64,000 nucleotides of DNA from Synechococcus sp. WH 8109 (GTDB taxonomy: Bacteria > Cyanobacteriota > Cyanobacteriia > PCC-6307 > Cyanobiaceae): the NCBI RefSeq assembly GCF_000161795.2, contig NZ_CP006882.1, forward strand, positions 1 through 64,000, given 5' to 3'. The notes beneath the pieces were generated by a model. The model was not told the DNA's origin. It was given only the letters and a program-made list of their open reading frames with translations, and made no database searches. The number at the start of each line of letters is the position of its first letter. Position 1 is the first letter of the stretch. The position numbers and the translations under genes are program-made. This document shows positions 37,959-47,431 of this stretch, one piece after another.

Positions 37959-39107
37959 TTAGCCGAGAGCAGCGGAGGCTGCTGCGACCCCTGCTCCCAT
38001 GCTGCCTCTGTGCAGACCAAGGGACTGAAGGGTGGATTCAATCGCAGCGACGGCGGTCAGCACATCCCGGTCGCAGACGTAGCCGAGATGGCCGATGCGG
38101 AACACCTGACCTTTCAGGTGGTCTTGTCCTCCAGCCAGAAGAATGTCGAATTTCTCCTTCACGGCTTTGCGTAACTGTTCGGCATCGATGCCTTCGGGGG
38201 CCACTGCGGTGATGGCCGGGCTGCCGCAACCCTCGGCGGCAAACAGGGGCAAGCCCATCGCCTTCATTCCCGCCTGGGCGGCAGCGCGATGGCGGGCGTG
38301 GCGGGCAAAGATCGCGTCCAGACCTTCCTTCTGCATCATTTCCAGAGCAGCTTCCAGACCGAAGTAGAGGTTCACCGCCGGGGTGAAGGGGTTGCTGTCC
38401 TTCGCCGCTGTTTTCCGGTAAGGGCCCAGATCCAGATAGAACTTGGGCAGATCGGAGCGCTCATAGGCCTCCCAGGCCCGTGCACTCATGGCCACAAAAC
38501 TCAGGCCCGGTGGAAGCATGTAGCCCTTCTGTGCGCCTGATGCCACTACATCCAGTCCCCACTCATCCATCGGGACGTTGGTCGCACCAAGGCTGGTGAC
38601 GCAGTCCGCCAGGGTCAAGGCCGTGCCGTGGGCCTTCACGTGACGGGCAATGCTCTCCAGGTCATTGATCACCCCTGTCGAGGTTTCCGAGTGGGTGAGG
38701 ATCACGGCCTTGATCGCTTTAGCGCTGTCGGCTTCCAACGCTGAGCGGAAGGCTTCGGGATCGAGGGGTTGGCCCCACTCCGCTTTGATCACCTCAACAT
38801 CGAGTCCATAGGCGCGGGCCACCTTGACCCAGCGTTCGCCGAACTTGCCGTTGTCACCGCAGAGCACCTTTTCGCCGCGGCTGAGGGTGTTGATGATTCC
38901 CGCTTCCATGGCAGCGGTTCCGCTGCCGGTGATCACCAGCACGTCGCTTGTCGTCTGGTGCAGCCACTTGAGCTGTTCGGTGGTGCGCCGCACGATGGCC
39001 TGGAACTCCCCGCTGCGGTGGCCAATGGGGTGACGACCCATGGCCTTCAGCACCGTTTCCGGCACCGGGGTCGGGCCCGGAATCATCAGGGTGAGCTTGT
39101 CCTGCAT
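37959..39107 (-). CDS. Alanine/serine-glyoxylate aminotransferase family protein
   Basis: A PLP class-V aminotransferase of 382 residues. The N-terminus has M-I-P-G-P-T-P-V-P, the classic start of the AGAT family. T-G-S-G-T-A-A-M-E-A is near residue 65, and the PLP lysine is in S-G-A-Q-K-G-Y-M-L-P-P-G near residue 190. In cyanobacteria such enzymes process photorespiratory glyoxylate; some were historically mislabelled as soluble hydrogenase subunits. ATG at 39107 is chosen; the frame continues upstream across the divergent cbiD gene but is not family-like there. Confidence 0.9.
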   Translation of the reverse strand: MQDKLTLMIPGPTPVPETVLKAMGRHPIGHRSGEFQAIVRRTTEQLKWLHQTTSDVLVITGSGTAAMEAGIINTLSRGEKVLCGDNGKFGERWVKVARAYGLDVEVIKAEWGQPLDPEAFRSALEADSAKAIKAVILTHSETSTGVINDLESIARHVKAHGTALTLADCVTSLGATNVPMDEWGLDVVASGAQKGYMLPPGLSFVAMSARAWEAYERSDLPKFYLDLGPYRKTAAKDSNPFTPAVNLYFGLEAALEMMQKEGLDAIFARHARHRAAAQAGMKAMGLPLFAAEGCGSPAITAVAPEGIDAEQLRKAVKEKFDILLAGGQDHLKGQVFRIGHLGYVCDRDVLTAVAAIESTLQSLGLHRGSMGAGVAAASAALG

Positions 39108-39145
39108 GGCGCGGGGGATGCCAATCGGCGACTCTAGAAAACAGC

Positions 39146-40252
39146 TTGTCCGGTTCCATCGCCCCCTCCAGTTCTGGATTGACCCTGCCGGTGTGGGTGG
39201 CGGCGGCGGCCAAGGCTGCCCTGAAGGTGTTGCTTGGTGAGCCGTTTGAGCCTGAGCAGCAGTTGAGTCAGGGTTCAGATCAACCCTCGATGCAGGTGCC
39301 GGTCTGCTCGGCGGCTCCTCTGGCACCAGGCGAGTCCCTGGGCATCAGCCGTTGTGATCCAGGGCATGGCCTTGATCTGACGCGGGATCTTGACGTCTGG
39401 GTGCGGGTGGCCTGGATCGCTGCATCTCAGCCGGTGCTCGAGCTGCAGGCCGGAGAAGGGGTAGGTCGTTTTGGCGCTGATGGGGACGTTTGCCTCTCCG
39501 GTTTTGCCCGTGAGCTGTTGGAGCGGAATCTGTTGCCCCTGGTGCCGCCGGGTCGGGGCTTGCTGGTGCAGCCGATTCTTCCGAGGGGCCGTGTCCTGGC
39601 TGAACGCACCAGCAATGCCGCCTTCGGAGTTGTTGATGGTCTGGCTTTGATCGGCACCCAGGCGGAGGTGCAGCGCAGTGCCGCACCGGATCAACTGCAG
39701 AAGGTCTTGGCAGACCTGAGGACGCTCGCTGCGGATGCGGCGTTTCAGGGACGCCTCGTTCTGGTGATCGGTGAGAACGGCTTGGATCTGTCCCGTCAGC
39801 AGGGTCTGGGGCCCGTGCTGAAGGTAGGGAACTGGGTGGGGCCTGTGCTGGTGGCCGCGGCGGAGGCCGGTGTTCGCGATCTGCTGCTGCTCGGTTACCA
39901 CGGCAAATTGATAAAGCTGGCCGGCGGCATCTTTCACACCCACCACCACCTGGCCGATGGCCGTCTGGAGGTGCTTGTAGCCCTGGGCCTGGATGCCGGT
40001 CTGTCGGTTGCCCAGTTGTTGCAACTGCGGGGTGCTGCATCCGTTGAGGAGGCCTTTCAGGCACTGGAGGCCGATCAAGCCACGGCCCTTGGGCAGCATC
40101 TGGCCGCGATCGTGGAGCGGCGCAGCCAGTCCTATGTGGATCGCTACGGCGCATGGTCGATGCGGATTGGTGCTGCCCTGTTCGACCGAAGCCGCTCCCT
40201 GCGCTGGTGGGGACCGGAGGGGGAGAAGCGCTTCTTTACATTGAGAGATTGA
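39146..40252 (+). CDS. cbiD: Cobalt-precorrin-5B C1-methyltransferase
   Basis: A SAM-dependent methylase of the anaerobic-type (early cobalt) cobalamin pathway, used by cyanobacteria to make pseudocobalamin. The 368 residues have [17 protein letters not shown] at the start, [11 protein letters not shown] near residue 155 and [14 protein letters not shown] near residue 250, as in CbiD. The start is TTG at 39146, diverging from the aminotransferase with 38 bases between. guaA follows on the same strand 32 bases later. Confidence 0.92.
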   Translation: MSGSIAPSSSGLTLPVWVAAAAKAALKVLLGEPFEPEQQLSQGSDQPSMQVPVCSAAPLAPGESLGISRCDPGHGLDLTRDLDVWVRVAWIAASQPVLELQAGEGVGRFGADGDVCLSGFARELLERNLLPLVPPGRGLLVQPILPRGRVLAERTSNAAFGVVDGLALIGTQAEVQRSAAPDQLQKVLADLRTLAADAAFQGRLVLVIGENGLDLSRQQGLGPVLKVGNWVGPVLVAAAEAGVRDLLLLGYHGKLIKLAGGIFHTHHHLADGRLEVLVALGLDAGLSVAQLLQLRGAASVEEAFQALEADQATALGQHLAAIVERRSQSYVDRYGAWSMRIGAALFDRSRSLRWWGPEGEKRFFTLRD

Positions 40253-40284
40253 CGCTCGTCAGCGAGCGATACCTCCCAGGATCG

Positions 40285-41871
40285 ATGTCCCAGCCCTCGT
40301 CCGACGGTCAGCGTCAGCCGGCCATCGTCATCCTTGATTTCGGCTCCCAGTATTCGGAGCTGATCGCCCGGCGCGTGCGCGAGACCGAGGTCTTCTCGGT
40401 GGTGCTCGGTTACAGCACTTCGGCCGAGGAGCTACGACGCATGGCTCCGAAGGGAATCATCCTCAGCGGTGGTCCCAGTTCCGTGTACGCCGAGCATGCG
40501 CCACTCTGCGATCCTGGCATCTGGGATCTGGGCATTCCCGTGCTGGGGGTTTGCTACGGGATGCAGCTGATGGTGCAGCAGCTTGGGGGCGTTGTGGAAG
40601 CCGCCACGGGCAAGGCCGAATACGGCAAGGCTCCTCTGGAAGTGGACGACCCCACGGACCTGCTCACCAATGTCGACAACGGTTCGACGATGTGGATGAG
40701 CCACGGCGACTCAGTGAAGGCACTGCCCGATGGGTTTGTGCGCCTGGCCCACACCGCCAACACGCCGGAGGCGGCTGTGGCGCACCTGCAACGCAAGCTC
40801 TATGGGGTGCAATTCCATCCCGAGGTGGTGCATTCCACCTGTGGCATGGCTCTGATCCGCAATTTCGTGTATCACGTTTGCGGTTGTGATCCGGATTGGA
40901 CCACCGCGGCCTTCATCGATGAGGCCGTTGGCCTGGTGCGGGAGCAGGTGGGCAACAAGCGCGTTCTGTTGGCTCTCTCCGGTGGGGTGGATTCATCCAC
41001 CCTCGCCTTCCTGCTCAAAAAGGCGATTGGTGATCAGCTCACCTGCATGTTCATCGACCAGGGCTTCATGCGGAAGGGTGAGCCCGAGTTCCTCATGGAC
41101 TTCTTCGATCGGAAGTTCAACATTCATGTGGAGTACATCAATGCCCGCCAGCGTTTCATCGGCAAGCTGAAGGGCATCACTGATCCGGAGGAGAAGCGCA
41201 AGATCATCGGCACCGAGTTCATCCGTGTGTTCGAAGAGGAGAGCAAGCGGCTCGGACCCTTCGATTACCTGGCCCAGGGCACGCTTTATCCTGACGTGAT
41301 TGAAAGCGCCGGCACCAACGTGGACCCCAAGACGGGCGAACGGGTTGCCGTGAAGATCAAGAGCCACCACAACGTGGGCGGTCTTCCCAAAGACCTCCAG
41401 TTCAAGCTGGTGGAGCCCCTGCGCAAGCTGTTCAAGGATGAAGTGCGCAAGGTGGGCCGCAGTCTCGGCCTGCCCGAGGAGATCGTGCGCCGCCATCCCT
41501 TCCCGGGGCCTGGTCTGGCCATCCGCATCTTGGGTGAAGTCACCGACGAGAAGCTGGACTGCCTGCGTGATGCCGACCTGATTGTTCGCCAGGAAATTAA
41601 AGAAGCAGGTCTGTATCACGACATCTGGCAGGCCTTTGCGGTGCTGCTGCCTGTGCGTTCCGTCGGTGTGATGGGGGACAAACGCACCTATGCCTGGCCG
41701 ATCGTGCTGCGTTGTGTGTCCAGTGAGGACGGCATGACCGCCGATTGGTCCCGTCTTCCTTACGACCTGATGGAGACCATCTCCAATCGGATCGTGAATG
41801 AGGTGAAGGGGGTGAACCGGGTGGTGCTCGACATCACCAGCAAGCCCCCCGGCACGATCGAGTGGGAATGA
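40285..41871 (+). CDS. guaA: GMP synthase (glutamine-hydrolysing)
   Basis: Converts XMP to GMP. The class-I glutaminase domain (residues about 10-205) has the catalytic Cys90 in G-V-C-Y-G-M-Q and F-H-P-E-V-V-H-S. The PP-loop ATP pyrophosphatase is L-S-G-G-V-D-S-S near residue 235. The C-terminal dimerisation domain includes [15 protein letters not shown]. The ATG at 40285 gives 528 residues; the frame is open upstream across the end of cbiD but that part is not family-like. Confidence 0.97.
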   Translation: MSQPSSDGQRQPAIVILDFGSQYSELIARRVRETEVFSVVLGYSTSAEELRRMAPKGIILSGGPSSVYAEHAPLCDPGIWDLGIPVLGVCYGMQLMVQQLGGVVEAATGKAEYGKAPLEVDDPTDLLTNVDNGSTMWMSHGDSVKALPDGFVRLAHTANTPEAAVAHLQRKLYGVQFHPEVVHSTCGMALIRNFVYHVCGCDPDWTTAAFIDEAVGLVREQVGNKRVLLALSGGVDSSTLAFLLKKAIGDQLTCMFIDQGFMRKGEPEFLMDFFDRKFNIHVEYINARQRFIGKLKGITDPEEKRKIIGTEFIRVFEEESKRLGPFDYLAQGTLYPDVIESAGTNVDPKTGERVAVKIKSHHNVGGLPKDLQFKLVEPLRKLFKDEVRKVGRSLGLPEEIVRRHPFPGPGLAIRILGEVTDEKLDCLRDADLIVRQEIKEAGLYHDIWQAFAVLLPVRSVGVMGDKRTYAWPIVLRCVSSEDGMTADWSRLPYDLMETISNRIVNEVKGVNRVVLDITSKPPGTIEWE

Positions 41872-41949
41872 TTCGCGTCTGACGCAGGCTGAATCACGGC
41901 TGGCGACGGCCCTGCATCACCGATACCTTGGGCCACCGGCCTTTGGGAT

Positions 41950-42561
41950 ATGACGGCGACACAACAGCAGGATGTTCAGCTGCAGCGTCGGCTGCAGCAG
42001 GACAGCATTCAGCTGGGTGGCCGCACGATCTATTTGAACCCCTTCCTTTACTGGCGGCGGTTCGATAGCAACACCGATCGCTGGCTGCGGGAACCCGGCC
42101 AGCTGACGGAGGATCAGATCACGGCCAACCGCTGCCGTTTTTACCCCGAACTCGACTGGGGACAGCTGGATGATCACGCCACCGCAGTCCACGACGGCGC
42201 TGTGGAGATGTTCCTCAAGAGCCTGGAGCTGATCAGCACCTTCCATCCCGAACTGGGTTCCGGGCAGATGCTCGAGGTGGAACGCAAGATGACGATCACC
42301 AAGAAGCGGGCTTTCGAGCGTTGGGTGGACAAGGCGATCCGGCGGCGTCAGCGCGACGAAACCCGTGAGCACCGCCGCTTTGAGCGCAGCCGCTTCTGGC
42401 GTGCCTGGCGCGAGTGGATTCTGTTGGACACCACCCAGAAAGCCCTGGTGCCTCTAGTGATGCTGATGGTGCTTAGTGGCGTGATGGGCTGGTCCCTGGC
42501 GGCGGATCGTTCCGCTTGTCCGACATTGGCGCTTCCTTCGGGACAGACTGGGGTCCGTTGA
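41950..42561 (+). CDS. Hypothetical protein with C-terminal membrane anchor
   Basis: 203 residues. The N-terminal 140 are soluble with a recognisable aromatic patch (I-Y-L-N-P-F-L-Y-W-R-R-F) and a very basic helix (K-A-I-R-R-R-Q-R-D-E-T-R-E-H-R-R-F-E-R). A single transmembrane helix follows (A-L-V-P-L-V-M-L-M-V-L-S-G-V-M-G-W) with a short external tail. No family is recognised. The placement immediately before another unknown gene and PBP2 suggests, but does not show, an envelope role. Confidence 0.7.
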   Translation: MTATQQQDVQLQRRLQQDSIQLGGRTIYLNPFLYWRRFDSNTDRWLREPGQLTEDQITANRCRFYPELDWGQLDDHATAVHDGAVEMFLKSLELISTFHPELGSGQMLEVERKMTITKKRAFERWVDKAIRRRQRDETREHRRFERSRFWRAWREWILLDTTQKALVPLVMLMVLSGVMGWSLAADRSACPTLALPSGQTGVR

Positions 42562-42570
42562 TCTGGCCCC

Positions 42571-42954
42571 ATGGCCGCTGATTCCAACTCCGACAACCCG
42601 CTCGACCAGTTGCGTCTGTCCTTGATGCAGGACGTACTCCCTGTGGGGCTGGCCGTGCTGGAACGGGCCCGGCAGGGGGGTCCTGGCAAGGTGGTGGAGG
42701 CGTTCACGGCCGGCTCGGAGGACCCCATTGCTGATTTGCGTCAGGAGGGTGAGCCTGTGGCCCGCGACGTGCGAGAACAGCTAGATGCCGTGAGCCCCGG
42801 GCTCGGCAATCCGGTGATGCCGGTTTCGGTCTCTGTGGACGAACCGGCAACGGTTGAACAGGACGGTCCCGACGACTTGCTGCCGACCTTGCGGCGGATC
42901 GAAGAGCGCCTCGAGGAGTTGCGCCGCCGTTTGCCAGCGCACCAGCTGGAATGA
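42571..42954 (+). CDS. Hypothetical small helical protein upstream of PBP2
   Basis: 127 residues, no membrane segment. The N-terminal half has L-M-Q-D-V-L-P-V-G-L-A-V-L-E-R-A-R-Q-G-G-P-like helices, the middle is acidic and Pro/Val-rich, and the end is a short coiled coil (L-R-R-I-E-E-R-L-E-E-L-R-R-R-L). Its stop overlaps the PBP2 start (ATGA), implying coupled translation with a cell-wall enzyme. The function is unknown. Confidence 0.7.
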   Translation: MAADSNSDNPLDQLRLSLMQDVLPVGLAVLERARQGGPGKVVEAFTAGSEDPIADLRQEGEPVARDVREQLDAVSPGLGNPVMPVSVSVDEPATVEQDGPDDLLPTLRRIEERLEELRRRLPAHQLE

Positions 42955-44738
42955 CCCGTTCCGCCCAGCAGCGTCAGACCGGTCTGCGTCAGCAACCCCT
43001 GGTGCTGCTGGTGTTGGTGCTGCTGTTCTGCAGCGCCATGGTCAGCCGCCTGGTCTGGATGCAGTTGCTGGAGGGGTCGCGCTTTCGCGAACTGGCGGAC
43101 GAAAATCGCATCCGTCTGGTGCCCCGCTCGCCTATTCGCGGTCGGTTGCTTGATCGCAAAGGCCGGGTGCTGGCCACCAGCAAACTCACTTACTCCCTGT
43201 ACCTTGAGCCGCGTCTGGTTAGCGACGACGACTGGCCTGATCTGCGGCATCGCTTGGCACGCCTGCTGAGCCTGAAGCCTGATCTGCTCGACCAGCGCCG
43301 GCAAAAGGGCCTGGATCGGGATGGTTACCGCACCACGTTGGCCCTCGATCTCAAGCCGGAACAGGTGCTGCGCTTTCGGGAACAGGCCCTGGGGTTGCGG
43401 GGTGCCCAGGTGGATGTCAACATCCTGCGCTCTTATCCCAATGGAACCCTGGCGGCCCATGCACTCGGCTACACCCAGCCGATCACGGAAAGCGAATTCG
43501 AAATCCTGGCGGAGAAGGGCTACAAGATCCGCGACCGCATTGGTCGCACGGGTGTTGAAGCGGCCTACGAGCGCCATCTGCGCGGGAAGTGGGGCGGCCA
43601 GATGCTGGAGGTGAATGCCATGGGCGAGGTCCAGCGCAACCTGGGCGATCGACCGTCTCAAGCAGGAAAGGATCTGGTGCTCACCCTCGACCTGGATCTG
43701 CAGCGGGTTGCGGAGCAGGCGCTGGCGGACAAGCCCGGTGGCGCCGTTGTGGCGCTGGAGGCGGCAACGGGTGCCGTGTTGGCTTTGGCCAGCCGTCCCA
43801 GTTTTGATCCGAACTTCTTCTCCAAGCTGATCACCACCCAGAAGGAGTACGACGCTCTTTTCTTCAATCCGAAGAAGCCATTGCTGTCCAGGGCCATGAA
43901 TCCCTATGACCCCGGCAGCACCTGGAAGCCGGTGACGGCGATGGCGGGTATGGAGTCGGGCAAATTCCCGCCTGATACCAAGCTCCATACCAAGGCCTGC
44001 ATCACCTACGGCGGCCATTGCTTCCCGGATCACAACGGGGCTGGCTTCGGCCACATCGGCTATGCGGATGCCCTGCGTTTCTCCAGCAACACCTTCTTCT
44101 ACCAAGTGGGCGTTGGGGTCGGCTCCAAGGCTCTCAAACAGGCGGCTGATCAGCTGGGCTTCGAGCAGAAAACCGGCATTGAGATCGGCTGGGAAGAGAG
44201 TGTTGGCCTGGTGGGGGATGAAGACTGGGCTGCCCGTGGCCGCGGCTGGGCCGATCCCGGCACCACTCCATGGATCCCTGAGGACATGGCCAGTGCCTCC
44301 ATCGGTCAGTCCGTTGTGCAGATCACTCCCTTGCAGTTGGCTCGCGCCTATGCGGTGTTCGCCAATGGCGGTTGGTTGGTGACGCCGCATCTCGCCGCCG
44401 GTGAGATCGACTGGATGAGTCCGGAGCACCGCACCAAGGTGCCGATGAAGCCATCAACGTTGCAGACGATCCGGGAGGGCCTGCGCAAAGTGGTGGAGGT
44501 CGGAACTGGTGCTGGCCTCAATGGCCCTGGTATTCCTGCGGCGGCTGGCAAAACCGGAACGGCTGAAGACGGTACGGGAGGGCCTGATCACGCCTGGTTC
44601 GGTTGCTATGCCCCGTATCCCGACGGCAAGATCGTGGTGGTGGCCTTTGCCCAGAACACCCCTGGAGGCGGGTCGGTCCACGCTCTGCCTATGGCCAAGA
44701 AGGTGCTGGCGGAGTGGGAGCGAACCCGGCAGCGCTAG
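42951..44738 (+). CDS. mrdA: Penicillin-binding protein 2 (class B transpeptidase)
   Basis: A peptidoglycan DD-transpeptidase of cell elongation. An N-terminal transmembrane anchor (L-V-L-L-V-L-V-L-L-F-C-S-A) is followed by a PBP dimer domain and the transpeptidase domain. Active-site motifs are S-T-W-K (SxxK) near residue 323, S-S-N (SxN) near residue 378 and K-T-G-T near residue 542. The length of 595 suits PBP2 (MrdA) rather than FtsI. It is preceded by two unknown genes and converges with sqdX, overlapping by four bases. Confidence 0.93.
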   Translation: MTRSAQQRQTGLRQQPLVLLVLVLLFCSAMVSRLVWMQLLEGSRFRELADENRIRLVPRSPIRGRLLDRKGRVLATSKLTYSLYLEPRLVSDDDWPDLRHRLARLLSLKPDLLDQRRQKGLDRDGYRTTLALDLKPEQVLRFREQALGLRGAQVDVNILRSYPNGTLAAHALGYTQPITESEFEILAEKGYKIRDRIGRTGVEAAYERHLRGKWGGQMLEVNAMGEVQRNLGDRPSQAGKDLVLTLDLDLQRVAEQALADKPGGAVVALEAATGAVLALASRPSFDPNFFSKLITTQKEYDALFFNPKKPLLSRAMNPYDPGSTWKPVTAMAGMESGKFPPDTKLHTKACITYGGHCFPDHNGAGFGHIGYADALRFSSNTFFYQVGVGVGSKALKQAADQLGFEQKTGIEIGWEESVGLVGDEDWAARGRGWADPGTTPWIPEDMASASIGQSVVQITPLQLARAYAVFANGGWLVTPHLAAGEIDWMSPEHRTKVPMKPSTLQTIREGLRKVVEVGTGAGLNGPGIPAAAGKTGTAEDGTGGPDHAWFGCYAPYPDGKIVVVAFAQNTPGGGSVHALPMAKKVLAEWERTRQR

Positions 44739-45880
44739 GCAGCCGTGAGTTGAGGCGCTGACAGCACCGTGCGGTAGTAGGTCCGCAGTTGTTCGGTGGC
44801 GCCTGCCCAGCCCCAGCGCTCGGCTTCGGCGCGGGCAGCGCTGCGCAGGGCCTGGCGTTCCAGGTCGTTGCCCAGTAGGCGGCGGGTGGCTTCGATCAGG
44901 CTTGCAGCGCCACCATCTGCGCCGTCGGGTTCATACAGGCAGCCGTTAACCCCGTCGGTGATGATGTCGGGGATGCCGCCACGGTTGGCGCCGACCACGG
45001 GACAACCAGCTGCCATGGCTTCCAGCAGCACCAGCCCCAGTGTCTCCGTGCTGGAGGGGAAGAGGAAGGCATCGCCGCTTGCGTAGGCCCCTGCAAGGTC
45101 TTCCCCGGCGAGATAGCCGACGAAGGTGGTTGCGGTTCCCTCGAAGTGCTTCTCCAGTTGTTGGCGGTGGGGACCATCGCCAACCAGGGCCAGCCGTGCA
45201 TCGGGAAGGGCCTCCAGCACGGGGCGGATCCGTTCGATCTGCTTCTCCGCGGAGAGGCGGCCCACATAGAGCAGCAGCGCACCACGGTCGTCATGGCCTC
45301 CGAGAAGCCGCTGGCGTAACTCCGCGCTGCGCAGCTCGGGACGGAACAACTCCGTGTCCACACCCCGCTGCCACAGATCAGTGTGCTGAATGCCTTTGTC
45401 GCTGAGTTCCTTCACCATGGCGGTGGAGGTGCACAGATTCAGCAGGGCCTGGTTGTGGGCGGCCTTGAGCATCTCCCACAGGAGTGGCTCCAGCATTCCC
45501 AATCCGTAGTGCTCGAGGTACTTGGGCAGGTGGGTGTGATAACTCGCGACCAGAGGGATGCCTTTATTTTTCGCGAGCCAGATGCCGCCGAGACCCAGCA
45601 CCGCCGGGTTCACAACGTGGATCAGATCGGGTTGAAACGCATCGATCGCGTCGGACACCGCCGGGCGAGGCAAGGCAAGTTTGAGCTCGGGATAAAGCGG
45701 CAGCGGCATCGCCGGCACGCCGATCAGGCGTGCCCCCATGTACTCCTCCGGACAGCCTTCCGGGCAGAAGACCACCACCTCATCGCCGGCGTCCACCAGA
45801 TGCTTCACCGTCTTGGTCAGACGGGTGACGATGCCATCGACCTTCGGCAGGAAGGTTTCGGTGAAGAAGGCGACTTTCAA
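44735..45880 (-). CDS. sqdX: Sulfoquinovosyltransferase (sulfolipid synthase)
   Basis: A GT4-family transferase that moves sulfoquinovose from UDP-sulfoquinovose to diacylglycerol, making the thylakoid sulfolipid SQDG. The N-terminus F-F-T-E-T-F-L-P-K-V-D-G-I-V is typical. The acceptor side has S-Y-H-T-H-L-P-K-Y, and the donor side the E-x7-E motif in S-S-T-E-T-L-G-L-V-L-L-E-A. The length of 381 is that of SqdX. It lies 13 bases after sqdB on the same strand, forming the two-gene sulfolipid operon. Confidence 0.95.
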   Translation of the reverse strand: MKVAFFTETFLPKVDGIVTRLTKTVKHLVDAGDEVVVFCPEGCPEEYMGARLIGVPAMPLPLYPELKLALPRPAVSDAIDAFQPDLIHVVNPAVLGLGGIWLAKNKGIPLVASYHTHLPKYLEHYGLGMLEPLLWEMLKAAHNQALLNLCTSTAMVKELSDKGIQHTDLWQRGVDTELFRPELRSAELRQRLLGGHDDRGALLLYVGRLSAEKQIERIRPVLEALPDARLALVGDGPHRQQLEKHFEGTATTFVGYLAGEDLAGAYASGDAFLFPSSTETLGLVLLEAMAAGCPVVGANRGGIPDIITDGVNGCLYEPDGADGGAASLIEATRRLLGNDLERQALRSAARAEAERWGWAGATEQLRTYYRTVLSAPQLTAA

Positions 45881-45893
45881 GGATGAAGTTCGA

Positions 45894-47090
45894 TCAGGAC
45901 GCGGTGCCGATGGCCTGGGCCTGGGTTTTGGTCCAGGCGGAGGTGCAGAGGATGCGGTTGCGGTCGCAACGGTCGGCGTAGCGGGTGGCGATCTCCACCA
46001 CTTCCTTCAGCAGGCCGTTATCGAGGGTGGTGGGGTTGAGGCCCAGCTCGATGAAGCAGCGGTTGTCCACGATCAGGTCGTTTTCAACGGCTTCGTTGCG
46101 GGGGTTGGGCAGGTTGTTGACCTGAGCGCCGGTGAGGGCGGCCACCTTTTTGGCCAGTTCACCCACCTGATGGCTTTCGGTCATTTGGTTGAAGATCTTT
46201 ACCCGTTCCCCTTGTTCCGGAGGGTTTTCCAGAGCCAGCTGAACGCAGCGTACGGAATCGCGGATGTGGATGAAGGCGCGGGTCTGGCCTCCGGTTCCAT
46301 GAACGGTGAGTGGGTAGCCGATGGCGGCTTGCATCAGGAAGCGGTTCAGCACTGTGCCGTAATCACCGTCGTAATCGAAGCGATTGGTGAGCCGCGGGTC
46401 ACGGTCGGTGGCATCGGTGTTGGTTCCCCAGACGATGCCCTGGTGCAGGTCGGTGATGCGGACCTTGTCGTTTTTGTTGTAGTAGAGGAAGAGCAGCTGG
46501 TCGAGCGTCTTCGTCATGTGATAGACGCTGCCGGGACTTGCCGGGTGAAGGATTTCCTCTTCGAAGCGGCTGCCGTCGGGCTGGGGCACTTCCACCTTGA
46601 GGTATCCCTCAGGGATGGTGGCGCCGCGGTGGGATCCATAGCCGTAGACGCCCATGGTGCCCAGATGCACCACGTGGATGTCTTGGCCGCTTTCAACGAT
46701 GGCGGCCAGCAGGTTGTGGGTGCCGTTGACGTTGTTATCGACTGTGTAGCGCTTGGTGGCGCTGCTCTTCATCGAATAGGGGGCAGCCCGTTGTTCCGCG
46801 AAGTGGACCACGGAATCCGGGCGCTCCTCCTCAAGCAGATCAAGCAACCGTTGGTACTCATGGGCGATGTCCATGTGGACAAACCTCATCGGCTTGCCCC
46901 CGGTTTCCTCCCAGGCTTTGAGGCGCTCACCGATGCTCACGATCGGCGTCAGCGACTCAACTTCAAGGTCGATATCGATCTTGCGACGGCTGAGGTTGTC
47001 CACGATCAGAACGTCGTGGCCCTGATCCGCCAGGTTCACCGCACAGGGCCAGCCGCAGAAGCCGTCACCGCCGAGAACGAGAACTTTCAC
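45894..47090 (-). CDS. sqdB: UDP-sulfoquinovose synthase
   Basis: Makes UDP-sulfoquinovose from UDP-glucose and sulfite. It is an extended SDR: the NAD motif V-L-G-G-D-G-F-C-G-W-P near residues 5-15, M-G-V-Y-G-Y-G near residue 145, and the catalytic Y-x3-K in S-V-Y-H-M-T-K-T near residue 195. The length of 398 fits SqdB. The start is GTG at 47090. Phosphate-limited marine Synechococcus replace phospholipid with SQDG, so this pair is important for low-phosphate life (established for the lineage). Confidence 0.96.
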   Translation of the reverse strand: MKVLVLGGDGFCGWPCAVNLADQGHDVLIVDNLSRRKIDIDLEVESLTPIVSIGERLKAWEETGGKPMRFVHMDIAHEYQRLLDLLEEERPDSVVHFAEQRAAPYSMKSSATKRYTVDNNVNGTHNLLAAIVESGQDIHVVHLGTMGVYGYGSHRGATIPEGYLKVEVPQPDGSRFEEEILHPASPGSVYHMTKTLDQLLFLYYNKNDKVRITDLHQGIVWGTNTDATDRDPRLTNRFDYDGDYGTVLNRFLMQAAIGYPLTVHGTGGQTRAFIHIRDSVRCVQLALENPPEQGERVKIFNQMTESHQVGELAKKVAALTGAQVNNLPNPRNEAVENDLIVDNRCFIELGLNPTTLDNGLLKEVVEIATRYADRCDRNRILCTSAWTKTQAQAIGTAS

Positions 47091-47164
47091 CCCAAACTCC
47101 TGCTGGAACGAGCGTGATGCTCAGTCTTGGCAAGCTACTACAGGGATTTTCAGTGTGAACCGTC

Positions 47165-47338
47165 TCAGCTGATGGCGACGGTCACCGCCACCATCGCGGC
47201 CACGATCAATCCACCGCTGACCAGCATCATCATTGAGCTGCGGTTGCGGCTCTGGCTGGTGACGTCGTCCATTACCTCCATGCGTGGCTCCTTGGCGAAG
47301 GCGTTGAGACGACCGCCGTCTTCCGTGGTGACCGACAT
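47165..47338 (-). CDS. Psb34/Ssl1498-like small membrane protein
   Basis: 57 residues from ATG 47338. The N-terminus T-T-E-D-G-G-R-L-N-A-F-A-K-E-P resembles the conserved start of Ssl1498/Psb34 and Hlip-like small proteins, which bind photosystem II assembly intermediates. A single transmembrane helix follows (M-M-M-L-V-S-G-G-L-I-V-A-A-M-V-A-V). I read it directly from the minus strand. The upstream gap to thiG carries regularly spaced repeats that may be its regulatory region. Family assignment is moderate. Confidence 0.75.
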   Translation of the reverse strand: MSVTTEDGGRLNAFAKEPRMEVMDDVTSQSRNRSSMMMLVSGGLIVAAMVAVTVAIS

Positions 47339-47393
47339 GGGTCCAATGCGACTGGTCGGACCTTATGAGTCCAAATGCTCATTAACTGCCTTT

Positions 47394-47431
47394 GTGAAGC
47401 AGGCTTCACCTCACTTCACGTCTCTTCACTT
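47394..47431. promoter_or_regulatory. Triple CTTCAC repeats and palindrome upstream of the Psb34-like gene
   Basis: GTGAAGC-AG-GCTTCAC (47394-47409) is a palindrome with a 2-nt centre. On the plus strand three octamers CTTCACCT, CTTCACGT and CTTCACTT start at 47404, 47414 and 47424, each separated by two bases (10-bp period). Direct repeats at one helical turn are the style of OmpR/PhoB-type response regulators, such as RpaB sites before high-light genes. The binding factor is inferred, not shown. The last octamer overlaps the thiG stop codon. Confidence 0.45.

Noticed and set aside
45738-47117. A 459-residue plus-strand open frame opposite sqdB and the start of sqdX
   Set aside because: It follows the reverse complement of sqdB and has no domain of its own. 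Composition bias explains it.
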